From the NCBI RefSeq assembly GCF_003932715.1, contig NZ_CP020700.1:6470501-6534500 (forward strand): 64,000 nucleotides of DNA, read 5' to 3'. This DNA comes from Streptomyces tsukubensis (GTDB lineage: Bacteria; Actinomycetota; Actinomycetes; Streptomycetales; Streptomycetaceae). Positions within the stretch are counted from its first letter, which is position 1; each line of letters begins with the position of its first letter. Made by a program: the position numbers and the translations under genes. This document shows positions 42,050 to 50,505 of the stretch, one piece after another. The notes under the pieces were generated by a model. That model was not told the DNA's origin, ran no database searches, and saw only the letters and a program-made list of their open reading frames with translations.

Positions 42050-43819
42050 ATGGTCAGCCGGTTGACGGCCCCCGCCTCCCGCAGCCCTTTCACCGCCCCC
42101 GGCGAAAGGGGCCGGGGCCTGTGGCGCGCGCTCGCCGAAGCGTTCGGCGGCGGTCTGCTGATACTCCTCGTCCTGCTGCCCGAACCACGCCTCGGCGGCT
42201 CGCTCCCGGCACCTGCCGTGCTCCTTCTCGGCACGGTCGCCCTCACCCTGCTGGCCGTCCGCCGCCGCTACCCGGTCACCAGCCTGCTGGGCACGGCAGT
42301 CGTCCTCGGGCTGCTGCCGCCCGCCGGGCTCCCCGCCGCCGTGACCGCGTACACCACCGCGCAGCACCAGGCGTCCCCGCGGCGCCGCACCACCGCCCTG
42401 ACCGCTGCCGCCGCCCTGACGGTGCTGGCCGGCGCGGCCTCCGCCCCGTACACCGGGCTCGGCGGCCACCGGTTCGGGCTCGCCGTCGGTGCCGTACTCG
42501 CCGCCACCACCCTGATCGTGCCCGCCCTCGTCGGCACCGCGAACGGACAGCAGATCCGGCTGCTGGGGGCCCTGCGCGAACGGGCCGTCGCCGCGGAGGA
42601 GGTCCGCCGGCTCACGGACAGCGAATCCCGCATCCACGAACGCTCCCGGATCGCCGCCGAGATGCACGACCTCGTCGGCCACCGGCTCAGCCTGGTCTCC
42701 CTGCACGCGGGCGGCCTGGAGATGGCGCTCCAGAAGGAGTCCCCCGAACTGCGCGACGAAGCGGAACTGGTACGCCGCTCCGCCCGTGACGCGATGCGCG
42801 AACTCCGCGAAGTCCTCGGCGTCCTCGGGCCGTTGGGGCGGGACACCGGGCCCGGCACCCTGACCGAGGCGACGGGCACCCGCTCCGATATCGAGGCCCT
42901 GGCCGAGGAGTCCCGCCGGGGCGGTATCGCGCTCCGCCTCGCCTGGGACGGACCCGACCTCGACGGCCGTCCGGCCCGGGTCCGCCGCGCGGTGCACCGG
43001 GTGGTGCGCGAATCCCTGACCAATGTGCACCGGTACGCCCCCGAGGCACATGTCACCGTCGCGGTCACGCACACCGAGGACCTGGTGGAGATCGTCGTAC
43101 GCAACGGGCGGCCGCCCGTGACCGCGGACGCGCCGACCGGTCTGGGCACGGGACGGGGTCTCGTCGGGCTGCGGGAGCGGGTGACGCTGCTCGGCGGCGC
43201 GCTGGAAGCGGGGCCGACGCCCGGAGGAGGCTTCGCGGTCACCGCCCGTATACCGGCCCGGCCGGACCCGGAAACCGTACGCGCCGACACCGCCCCGGAC
43301 GCCCGGGGCAGCGGCCCGGACGCCTACGGCCCGGACATCGCACCCGGCACCGGCCGGGCCGCCGCCGGTGTCCACCGCAGGGCCGTGACCGCCCTCACCG
43401 CTGTCCTCGGCCTCGCGGGCGTCGGGGTGATGATGGTCCTCGGCCTGGTCCTCGTCAGCTCCGCGAGCACCGAAACCGACGGCTCCGGTCTCCCGGACCC
43501 GCCCCGGATCGGCATGTCCCGCCAGGAAGTGGAGGACCTGATGTACGGGGACTACGCGCTGGCCCGCGCGGCGGCCACGGGCCGGGAGCCGGCCCGTCCG
43601 GCACACGTGACGAGCTGTATCTATCCGGCGGAGCCGGACGACGTCTTCGTACCGGCAGCCGGGAACCCCGGCACCGGAGGGGCCGCGGCCGAGCGCGCCG
43701 TCGAGGGCCCGGGGCACTTCACGATCACCCGTTACTGTTTCCGCGACGACACATTGGCCGCGATCGACCGCTTCACCGTGCCGGTGATGCCGCAGACGCA
43801 GCCCAGGGAGTCCCCATGA
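42050..43819 (+). CDS. Sensor histidine kinase (HisKA_3) with an unusual C-terminal membrane/extracytoplasmic module
   Basis: A 589-aa kinase. Residues 25-175 hold about four membrane helices. The phosphoacceptor motif is EMHDLVGHRLSLVSLHAGGLE near residue 204, and the ATPase domain ends with GLGTGRGLVGLRERVTLLGG. Beyond residue 405 is a Pro/Gly linker, another membrane helix (about 446-470) and an extracytoplasmic domain with GMSRQEVEDLMYG near residue 486 and two cysteines (about 522 and 562). Most NarL-type kinases end after the ATPase domain. The start ATG 42050 lacks a clear ribosome binding site. The stop overlaps the response regulator start (ATGA). Confidence 0.88.
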   Translation: MVSRLTAPASRSPFTAPGERGRGLWRALAEAFGGGLLILLVLLPEPRLGGSLPAPAVLLLGTVALTLLAVRRRYPVTSLLGTAVVLGLLPPAGLPAAVTAYTTAQHQASPRRRTTALTAAAALTVLAGAASAPYTGLGGHRFGLAVGAVLAATTLIVPALVGTANGQQIRLLGALRERAVAAEEVRRLTDSESRIHERSRIAAEMHDLVGHRLSLVSLHAGGLEMALQKESPELRDEAELVRRSARDAMRELREVLGVLGPLGRDTGPGTLTEATGTRSDIEALAEESRRGGIALRLAWDGPDLDGRPARVRRAVHRVVRESLTNVHRYAPEAHVTVAVTHTEDLVEIVVRNGRPPVTADAPTGLGTGRGLVGLRERVTLLGGALEAGPTPGGGFAVTARIPARPDPETVRADTAPDARGSGPDAYGPDIAPGTGRAAAGVHRRAVTALTAVLGLAGVGVMMVLGLVLVSSASTETDGSGLPDPPRIGMSRQEVEDLMYGDYALARAAATGREPARPAHVTSCIYPAEPDDVFVPAAGNPGTGGAAAERAVEGPGHFTITRYCFRDDTLAAIDRFTVPVMPQTQPRESP

Positions 43820-44559
43820 CCGAACCCGTCCCCGCCGGGTCCCTCCCCTCCGGGTCCCTTTCCGCCGGGCCCGGCGACCGCCCCGTCCGGGTACTGCTCG
43901 CCGACGACGAGGAGCTGATCAGATACGGCGTCCGGCTGATCCTGCGCCATGCCGACGGCATCGAGGTCGTGGGCGAGGCGGTGAACGGCGAGGACGCCGT
44001 CCGGGTCGCCGCCGAGACCCGCCCCGATGTGGCGCTGGTCGACATCCGGATGCCCGTGCTCGACGGGCTCGCCGCGATCGAAGGGCTCCTGGCGCTGCGC
44101 CCGCAGCCGCGGGTCGTCATGCTCACCACCTTCGGCGACGAGGAGAACGTCACCGTCGCACTGCGGGCCGGTGCCGCCGGATTCCTCCTCAAGGACGAGG
44201 GGCCGCAGGAGCTGATCCGCGCGGTGCGGGCCGCGTCCGCGGGCGACGCGGTCCTCTCGCCCGGTGTGACCGGCACCGTCATCGAGCGCATGCTCGACGG
44301 CGACGCCGGTTCGCCGGGGGCCGGGCGGACGCCGTCCCCCGACCCGGGCACCGGCGGGCGGCTGGCGTCGCTCACCGGACGGGAACGCGAAGTCCTGACA
44401 CTGCTCGGGCAGGGCCTTGCGAATGCGGCGATCGGCCGGCAGCTGGGCATCGGTGTGGGCACGGTGAAGTCCCACGTCAGCGCGATCCTGGAGAAGACGG
44501 GCACGGACAGCCGGCTCCAGGCGGCGGTACTGGCCTACCGGACGGGGCTGGTGACCTGA
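43816..44559 (+). CDS. NarL/LuxR family response regulator
   Basis: A 247-aa regulator. The receiver domain (residues 24-145) has acidic LADDEE, phosphoacceptor Asp in LVDIRMPVLDG near residue 77, the Thr in MLTTFG and Lys in FLLKDE. The C-terminal LuxR helix-turn-helix is LTGREREVLTLLGQGLANAAIGRQLGIGVGTVKSHVSAILEK. It is coupled to the kinase by a 4-nt overlap. It probably controls the ABC exporter genes that start 185 bp downstream. Confidence 0.93.
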   Translation: MTEPVPAGSLPSGSLSAGPGDRPVRVLLADDEELIRYGVRLILRHADGIEVVGEAVNGEDAVRVAAETRPDVALVDIRMPVLDGLAAIEGLLALRPQPRVVMLTTFGDEENVTVALRAGAAGFLLKDEGPQELIRAVRAASAGDAVLSPGVTGTVIERMLDGDAGSPGAGRTPSPDPGTGGRLASLTGREREVLTLLGQGLANAAIGRQLGIGVGTVKSHVSAILEKTGTDSRLQAAVLAYRTGLVT

Positions 44560-44580
44560 GCGGCGGGCGCCGGCGCCGTC

Positions 44581-44650
44581 TCTGCCGGAAGACAGATCCC
44601 GCCGTCCGCCCCGAGGACGACGCCCGCCCCCGGACCTGTCTTCCGGCAGA
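44581..44650. promoter_or_regulatory. 15-bp perfect inverted repeat flanking a 40-bp spacer
   Basis: TCTGCCGGAAGACAG at 44581-44595 is exactly inverted at 44636-44650. It lies between the response regulator stop and the ABC ATPase start. It could be a long-loop terminator or two half-sites for the response regulator; the spacer also contains a small CGTCC/GGACG stem. Confidence 0.55.
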
Positions 44651-44744
44651 CGCCGCGTTCACACCCTGAGGCCGACGGTCCGCGGACCGGGCGCATCGAG
44701 GATGGAAGCCGTACCCCCGTCCTCCCCTCGCCGTTGGAGCCGCC

Positions 44745-45512
44745 ATGCCGATCCGGACAGCCGCGTCCCCGCCCGCCCACCGTCCGGTGGCCTCCGCCGC
44801 CGGGGCCACCGGGCTCACCAAGGTGTACGGCGAGGGCGAGACCAGGGTCGTCGCCCTGGACTCGGTCTCGGTGGAGTTCGGGCGCGGCCGGTTCACCGCC
44901 ATCATGGGCCCCTCGGGCTCCGGCAAATCGACCCTGATGCACTGCGTGGCCGGCCTGGACTCGGTCTCGGCGGGCTCCGCGCGCATCGGTGACACCGAAC
45001 TGTCCACGCTGAACGATCGGCAGCTCACCCGGGTACGGCGGGACAGCGTCGGCTTCGTCTTCCAGGCGTTCAATCTGCTGCCCACACTGACGGCGCTGGA
45101 GAACATCACCCTGCCGATGGCCGTCGCGGGCCGCCGACCGGACCGGCAGTGGCTGGACCTGGTCGTGGCGAAGGTCGGCCTCTCCGGACGCCTCGGCCAC
45201 CGCCCCGCCCAGCTCTCCGGCGGACAGCAGCAGCGCGTCGCCGTGGCCCGCGCCCTGGTCTCCCAGCCGGAGATCGTCTTCGCCGACGAGCCCACCGGCA
45301 ATCTGGACTCCCGCGCCGGAGCGGAGGTCCTCGGCTTCCTTCGCGATTCGGTACGGGACCTGGGCCAGAGCGTCGTGATGGTCACCCACGATCCGGTGGC
45401 GGCCTCCTACGCGGACCGCGTGGTCTTCCTCGCCGACGGCCGGATCACGGACGAACTGCTCAACCCGACCGCCGAACGCGTCCTCGACCAGATGGTGCAC
45501 TTCGGCGCCTGA
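44745..45512 (+). CDS. MacB/LolD-type ABC transporter ATP-binding protein
   Basis: A 255-aa ATPase with Walker A GPSGSGKST near residue 57, Q-loop VFQAFNLLPTLTALENI, signature LSGGQQQRVAVARAL, Walker B IVFADEPTGNLDS and H-loop MVTHD. These sequences are those of the MacB/LolD/FtsE branch, which works with FtsX-like permeases. ATG 44745 has GGAG upstream. It pairs with the large permease 160 bp downstream and probably exports antimicrobial peptides, lipids or lipoproteins under control of the preceding two-component system. Confidence 0.92.
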   Translation: MPIRTAASPPAHRPVASAAGATGLTKVYGEGETRVVALDSVSVEFGRGRFTAIMGPSGSGKSTLMHCVAGLDSVSAGSARIGDTELSTLNDRQLTRVRRDSVGFVFQAFNLLPTLTALENITLPMAVAGRRPDRQWLDLVVAKVGLSGRLGHRPAQLSGGQQQRVAVARALVSQPEIVFADEPTGNLDSRAGAEVLGFLRDSVRDLGQSVVMVTHDPVAASYADRVVFLADGRITDELLNPTAERVLDQMVHFGA

Positions 45513-45672
45513 GCCCGGTCCGGGCGATCTGGCCGTACCCGCGACGCCGGGTCCCCCTGGACCCGGCGGCCCGAGTGGTCCCCGCGCGCATCGCCGGAAC
45601 CACCCGATTACTTCCCCGCACCCGCACCCCCACCCCACCCCACCGCACCCGCATCCCAGAAGTGGGCCCATC

Positions 45673-48252
45673 ATGCTCCGTACCGTCCTGCGCAATGTCC
45701 TCGCGCACCGAGCCCGACTGGGCATGACCGCCCTCGCGGTGATGCTCGGCGTCGCCTTCGTCTCCGGCACGCTCGTCTTCGGTGACACCGTCGCCCAGGC
45801 ACTGCGCGGGGCCGCCGCCAGGAACCTCGACGACGTCGCCGTATCCGTACAGGCCGAATCCGTGCCCGCCCCGGACGGTACGGCGGGCAACGGCCGTTCC
45901 ACCGCGCTGACCGACGGCCTCGCCGCCCGGGTCCGCGCCGTCCCCGGTGTCCTCTCGGTACGTTCCGTCGTCAACGGCACCGCGACCCTGGCGGCCGAGG
46001 ACGGCCGGCCGCTGAACGCCGACAACAGTTGGCAGAACCTGGCGACCAACTACATACCGGACACCCGGCCCGGCGGCCGGGACAGCCGCTTCCCCCTCGA
46101 AGCGGGCCGCGGACCGGCCGCACCCGGCGAGATCGCCCTCGACCGCCGTACCGCCGAGAAAGCCGGCTACGGCATCGGAGACACCGTGCGCTTCGCCGTC
46201 GACGGCCCCACCCTCACCGCGAAGCTGGTCGGCACGGTCCGCACCGACGACCCGCGCGTGACCGCCGGCGGCACCCTCGCACTCTTCGACACCCCGACCG
46301 CGCAAGAGCTCTTCCTGCACCGGGGCCGGTTCGACGAACTGGCCGTCGCCTCGGCACCCGGTACCGACAACGAGGAACTCACCAGGACCGTCGCCGAACT
46401 GCTGCCCGCCGACACCCTCACGGTGACCAGCGGCGCCCGGCTCGCGGACGAGCAGGCGAAGCAGATCGCGGAGAACACCAAGGGGCTCACCCGCATGCTC
46501 CTGGCCTTCGCCGGGATCGCCCTGTTCGTCGGCACCTTCCTCATCGCCAACACCTTCACCATGCTGATCGCCCAGCGCAGCCGGGAGACCGCGCTGCTGC
46601 GCGCCGTGGGAGCCTCACGCCACCAGGTGGTCCGCGCGGTCCTCGTCGAAGCCGCCCTTCTCGGACTCGTCTCGTCGGCCGCCGGATTCGCCCTCGGTCT
46701 GGGGATCGCCGGCGGACTGGGCCCCTTCCTCAATGCGAGCGGAGCGGGCCTTCCCGACGGCCCCCTGGTGATCTCCACGGGCGCCTGGGGCTGGTCCCTC
46801 GCGGTCGGTGTCGGCGCCACGGTCCTCTCCGCCTGGCTGCCCGCCCGCAAGGCGGCACGGGTCGCCCCGGTCGAAGCGCTGAGCACCGTCGACCAGGCGC
46901 CTCCGAAGCCCGGCATGCTGCTCCGCAACACCTTCGGGGGGCTGATCGGCGGTACGGGAGTCCTCACCATGCTGTACGTCTCCACCCAGACCGACGGTGT
47001 CGACAGCAACCTCCTGATCGCCGCGGTGGGCACGGTGCTCACGCTGACCGGTGTGATCGTGCTGGCACCACTGCTGTCCCGGCCGCTGGTCCTGCTCGTC
47101 GGTGTGTTCGCCGCCCGGCCGTTCGGCGCCGTCGGCATGCTCGCCAGGGAGAACGCGCTGCGCAATCCGCGCCGTACCGCGGCCACCGCCTCGGCGCTGA
47201 TGATCGGACTCGCCCTGATCACCGCCCTGAACGTGGCCGGCGGCTCCACGGAGGCGGCCCTCAGGGACGCGGCCGTACGCGGACTGACCGCGGACTACAA
47301 GGTGTCGTACGCCGGATCCGGCGGCATCGACCCCGCACTCGCCGCACGGGTCGCGAAGGTGCCCGGCGTCGGCGGCACCGTGCCCGTCGCCTCCGCCGGT
47401 CTCGAAGTGCGCGGCGAGTGGAGCACCCTGACCGGCGCCGACCCGCAGCGGCTCGGCACGGTGTACGACCTGAGCTTCCGCAGCGGCTCCCTCGCGGACC
47501 TCGGCCCCGACAAGGTCGCGCTCTCCGACGAACTGGCCCGGCGGACCGGCCTGTCCACGGGCGCCGCTTTCACCGCCACCGTGGGCTACGGCACCGATCT
47601 GCAGAAGAAAACGCTGACCGTCGCCGGTGTCTACCGGCACACCCGGGCCGTCGGAGACGCCCTGGGCACCATGGGCGACGTCCTTCCGCATACCGGGGAC
47701 GGGAAACTCGACGCCGTACTGGTCAAAACGGCACCCGGCCACGGCACGAGCGGTCTCGACCAGCACATTCGCAGCTCCCTCGGCAACAGCCCCCTCCTCC
47801 AGGTGCAGAACCGGAAGGAGCTGATCGCAGCGGAGGCCGGCATCGTCGACGAGATGCTCGGCATGATGTACGGGCTGCTCGGCATGACCGTCGTCATCGG
47901 AGCCCTCGGAGTCGTCAACACCCTCGCCATGTCGGTCTTCGAACGGACCAGGGAGATCGGGCTGCTGCGCGCGATCGGCCTCGACCGCCGGGGCGTGCGG
48001 CGGATGGTCAGCCTGGAGTCGGTGGTGATCTCGGTGTTCGGCGCGGTCCTGGGCATCGCCACCGGAACCTTCCTCGCCTGGACCTGCGGCAGCCTCACGG
48101 AAACCGCGCTCCCGACCTACGAGACGGTACTGCCGTGGGCCCACCTCGCCCTGTTCCTGCTGCTCGGCCCGGCGGTCGGCGTCCTGGCGTCGATCTGGCC
48201 GGCCCGCCGGGCGACCCGATTGAACATGCTGCGGTCGATCAACGGCCGCTAG
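45673..48252 (+). CDS. FtsX-like permease of a MacB-type ABC exporter
   Basis: An 859-aa membrane protein. It begins LRNVLAHRARLGMTALAVMLGVAFVSGTLVFGDTV, has two large extracytoplasmic domains (about residues 45-260 and 520-700) and two FtsX domains: LAFAGIALFVGTFLIANTFTMLIAQRSRETALLRAVGA and a C-terminal one with LGVVNTLAMSVFERTREIGLLRAIGLDR. About ten membrane helices are visible. This two-FtsX-domain layout is common in actinobacterial ABC exporters. ATG 45673 has only a weak ribosome binding site, after a C-rich 160-bp spacer. Confidence 0.9.
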   Translation: MLRTVLRNVLAHRARLGMTALAVMLGVAFVSGTLVFGDTVAQALRGAAARNLDDVAVSVQAESVPAPDGTAGNGRSTALTDGLAARVRAVPGVLSVRSVVNGTATLAAEDGRPLNADNSWQNLATNYIPDTRPGGRDSRFPLEAGRGPAAPGEIALDRRTAEKAGYGIGDTVRFAVDGPTLTAKLVGTVRTDDPRVTAGGTLALFDTPTAQELFLHRGRFDELAVASAPGTDNEELTRTVAELLPADTLTVTSGARLADEQAKQIAENTKGLTRMLLAFAGIALFVGTFLIANTFTMLIAQRSRETALLRAVGASRHQVVRAVLVEAALLGLVSSAAGFALGLGIAGGLGPFLNASGAGLPDGPLVISTGAWGWSLAVGVGATVLSAWLPARKAARVAPVEALSTVDQAPPKPGMLLRNTFGGLIGGTGVLTMLYVSTQTDGVDSNLLIAAVGTVLTLTGVIVLAPLLSRPLVLLVGVFAARPFGAVGMLARENALRNPRRTAATASALMIGLALITALNVAGGSTEAALRDAAVRGLTADYKVSYAGSGGIDPALAARVAKVPGVGGTVPVASAGLEVRGEWSTLTGADPQRLGTVYDLSFRSGSLADLGPDKVALSDELARRTGLSTGAAFTATVGYGTDLQKKTLTVAGVYRHTRAVGDALGTMGDVLPHTGDGKLDAVLVKTAPGHGTSGLDQHIRSSLGNSPLLQVQNRKELIAAEAGIVDEMLGMMYGLLGMTVVIGALGVVNTLAMSVFERTREIGLLRAIGLDRRGVRRMVSLESVVISVFGAVLGIATGTFLAWTCGSLTETALPTYETVLPWAHLALFLLLGPAVGVLASIWPARRATRLNMLRSINGR

Positions 48253-48292
48253 CACGCCACGGCGGGACTCCTCACCGCCGCACCACCGCACC

Positions 48293-48330
48293 GCCGCTCC
48301 GACGTGCGCGTCCTGGGCGGCCGGAGCGGC
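48293..48330. terminator. Terminator between FtsX-like permease and hydrolase genes
   Basis: Perfect 9-bp arms GCCGCTCCG (48293-48301) and CGGAGCGGC (48322-48330) lie between converging stops; the loop is 20 nt. Confidence 0.6.
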
Positions 48331-48338
48331 AGCGGTTC

Positions 48339-49262
48339 TCAGAGGTACTTGTTGTAGAAGGGGATCAGGGCGTCGAGCGCGCGCCCGGTCGCCTCGGGCT
48401 TCCAGTAGAGGTCGTAGTGGGACTCGCCGGGGACGACGAGGATGTCCTTGTGCTGGGAGCGGGCGCGGTGGAAGAGGTCGAACCCGTCGCGGTAGGAGCC
48501 GAATTCGCCGGGGACACCGCCGACGACGATCTGGAGGGGCTGGGTGAGCAGCTGATCGGCCAGGTGGAAGGCGTCGTAGCCGAGCGCGGGCCCCATATGG
48601 GAGAACAGGGAGCGGGTGAGCCCGTTCGGCTGCCGGCCGCGGGAGGTGCGGTAGTACTTGGTGGCCTCGACCACGTCGAGGCCGGTGATGCCCAGCTCCG
48701 CGGCCTTCTCGGGCGAGGCGGGCAGGGCGTCGCCGACCACCGGGTCGGCTCCGCGCGCTTCGGCGGTCCGCTGCGCGGCGACGGCGTCGAGGGTGGCGAT
48801 GGCGGCGTCGGGCGACAGATCGCCCTCGCGCATCATGCGGCCGAAGTTGACGGCCGCGACCGTGCCGACGGCCTTGAAGCGGCGGTCGGTCATCGCCGCC
48901 GTGACGGCGTAGCCGCCGCCCCCGCAGATGCCCAGCACACCGATACGGTGCTCGTCGACGTACCCAAGGGTCACCAGATAGTCCACCGCGCAGCGGAAGT
49001 CCTCCACCCGCAGCCCCGGGTCCTCGACAAAACGCGGCTCTCCGCCGCTGGCGCCCTGGAAGGAGGCGTCGAAGGCGAGGACGACGTACCCCTGGGCGGC
49101 GAGACCGGCGCCGTAGACCTGGCCCGAGGTCTGCTCCTTGCAGCTGCCGATCGGGTGCGCGCTGACGACGGCCGGGTACGTCAGGGACGGATCGAACCCG
49201 TCGGGCAGGTAGAGATCTGCGGCGATATCGAGATCTTTGTTCCTGAAGGTCACGGATTCCAT
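48339..49262 (-). CDS. Alpha/beta hydrolase (dienelactone hydrolase/YcjY-like)
   Basis: A 307-aa alpha/beta hydrolase. The nucleophile elbow reads GICGGGGY, with Cys rather than Ser just before the Gly run, near residue 118; the acid/base region includes VVPGESHYDLYW, where the His should be catalytic. The start is MESVTFRNKDLDIAADLYLPDGFD. A Cys nucleophile recalls dienelactone hydrolases, while the overall sequence resembles secreted or cytosolic peptidase-like hydrolases of the YcjY/UCP031982 kind. ATG 49262 has a weak ribosome binding site. It is divergent from an XRE regulator, probably its controller. Confidence 0.8.
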   Translation of the reverse strand: MESVTFRNKDLDIAADLYLPDGFDPSLTYPAVVSAHPIGSCKEQTSGQVYGAGLAAQGYVVLAFDASFQGASGGEPRFVEDPGLRVEDFRCAVDYLVTLGYVDEHRIGVLGICGGGGYAVTAAMTDRRFKAVGTVAAVNFGRMMREGDLSPDAAIATLDAVAAQRTAEARGADPVVGDALPASPEKAAELGITGLDVVEATKYYRTSRGRQPNGLTRSLFSHMGPALGYDAFHLADQLLTQPLQIVVGGVPGEFGSYRDGFDLFHRARSQHKDILVVPGESHYDLYWKPEATGRALDALIPFYNKYL

Positions 49263-49298
49263 GGCAAAGACGTCTTTCGGTCGGCTCCGGATGCGGGA

Positions 49299-49503
49299 GG
49301 CAGATTCCTGTGATCTGCCGGTGCCTGTGCCCGCGCGCTCGGCATGAAGGGGCGCTGCTGGGCCGCCGGATCCCCGGCTCGGCTCTCCCTCACTCTCCCA
49401 CCGCCGTTCCGGCCCTGCCAGGGCGGAGCCGTTCCGGGGCATCCGGGTGAGGGGGAACAAACCTGCCCACCCGGATACGAGCCCCGCGCACCGCGGGTGC
49501 GCG
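49299..49503. promoter_or_regulatory. Three separate dyads in the divergent hydrolase/XRE promoter region
   Basis: GGCAGAT-7-ATCTGCC is at 49299-49319. ATCCGGGTG at 49441-49449 is inverted at 49468-49476 with an 18-bp spacer. CGCGCACC-GCG-GGTGCGCG is at 49485-49503, next to GACAAT at 49503-49508, a possible -10 for the XRE gene. They are candidate operators for the XRE protein. Confidence 0.5.
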
Positions 49504-49517
49504 ACAATGGACACACC

Positions 49518-50426
49518 ATGACCAGCAGGGACCGCGGCCGCAGCAACGACCTGGGTGCGTTTCTGCGGGCCCGGCGCGCAGAGGTCACGCCGGAACAGGT
49601 CGGACTGCCCGCCGTCGGGCACCCGCGCCGGGTGGCGGGCCTGCGCCGCGAAGAGGTCGCCCTGCTGGCCGCGATCAGCACCGAGTACTACACCCGACTG
49701 GAACAGGGCCGGCTGTCCGGCGCCTCCGCCGCCGTTCTGGCAGCCCTGGCCGCCGCCCTGCGCCTGGACGATGCACAGACCAGCTACCTCCACCGCCTCG
49801 CCGGCAGGACCGCCGCCCCGGCCCGGGACCGTTCCGTAGAACGCACTGCGCCCCGGGTCCCCGACCGGACCCGGCTCCTGCTGGACAACCTCCGTGACAC
49901 CCCGGCCATGGTCCTGGACCCCACCATGTCCGTACTGGCCTGGAACACCCTCGCCGCCGCCCTCTACGGCGACTTCTCCGCCCTGGCACCGGCCGAGCGG
50001 AACCTGATGCGCCTGGCCTTCCTCGATCCCCTCATGCGCGACCTGTACACGGACTGGGAGGACAGCGCACGCGCCTGCGTCGCCTATGTCCGTATGGACG
50101 CGGCCACGGAGACTGCCGGTCCCGAACTCCAGGCCCTGGTCGGTGAACTCTCCGCCCGCGACGCCGACTTCCGCCGCTGGTGGGCCGCCCATGACGTCGC
50201 CCACAAGACCTTCGGCACCAAGCGCTACCACCACCCCGTCGCGGGCGACCTCACCCTGGACTGGCAGATCCTCGCCCTCCCCGACCCGCGGCAGTTCCTG
50301 ATGGTCCTCACCGCCCCCACCGGCACGCCCTCCCACCGGGCGCTGCGTCTCCTTGCCTCCCGGGCGTCCGACCGGCCGGAACCCGACCCCGGACACCTCG
50401 CCTCCGGCCCGTCGGACACGCTGTAG
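49518..50426 (+). CDS. XRE family regulator with MmyB-like ligand domain
   Basis: A 302-aa regulator. The helix-turn-helix is at about residues 10-75 (LGAFLRARRAEVTPEQVGLP..., RRVAGLRREEVALLAAISTEYYTRLEQGR). The rest is the MmyB-like domain (MVLDPTMSVLAWNTLAAALYGDFSAL, RNLMRLAFLDPLMRDLY, TFGTKRYHHPVAGDLTLDWQIL). In this family the C-terminal domain binds a fatty acid-like ligand in a known structure. ATG 49518 lies only about ten bases after a possible -10, so the mRNA leader may be very short. It is divergent from the hydrolase gene. Confidence 0.92.
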   Translation: MTSRDRGRSNDLGAFLRARRAEVTPEQVGLPAVGHPRRVAGLRREEVALLAAISTEYYTRLEQGRLSGASAAVLAALAAALRLDDAQTSYLHRLAGRTAAPARDRSVERTAPRVPDRTRLLLDNLRDTPAMVLDPTMSVLAWNTLAAALYGDFSALAPAERNLMRLAFLDPLMRDLYTDWEDSARACVAYVRMDAATETAGPELQALVGELSARDADFRRWWAAHDVAHKTFGTKRYHHPVAGDLTLDWQILALPDPRQFLMVLTAPTGTPSHRALRLLASRASDRPEPDPGHLASGPSDTL

Positions 50427-50427
50427 A

Positions 50428-50481
50428 CCGCCGCGCCCCGTTCCGGCCCGCTGAACAGCGGGCCGGAACGGGGCGCGGCGG
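50428..50481. terminator. 26-bp perfect inverted repeat, bidirectional terminator
   Basis: Arms 50428-50453 and 50456-50481 are exact reverse complements around AA. The repeat begins two bases after the XRE stop and ends 24 bp before the converging XRE-MurA stop. Confidence 0.85.
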
Positions 50482-50505
50482 CACCATGTATCCGGTGTCC
50501 GGATG

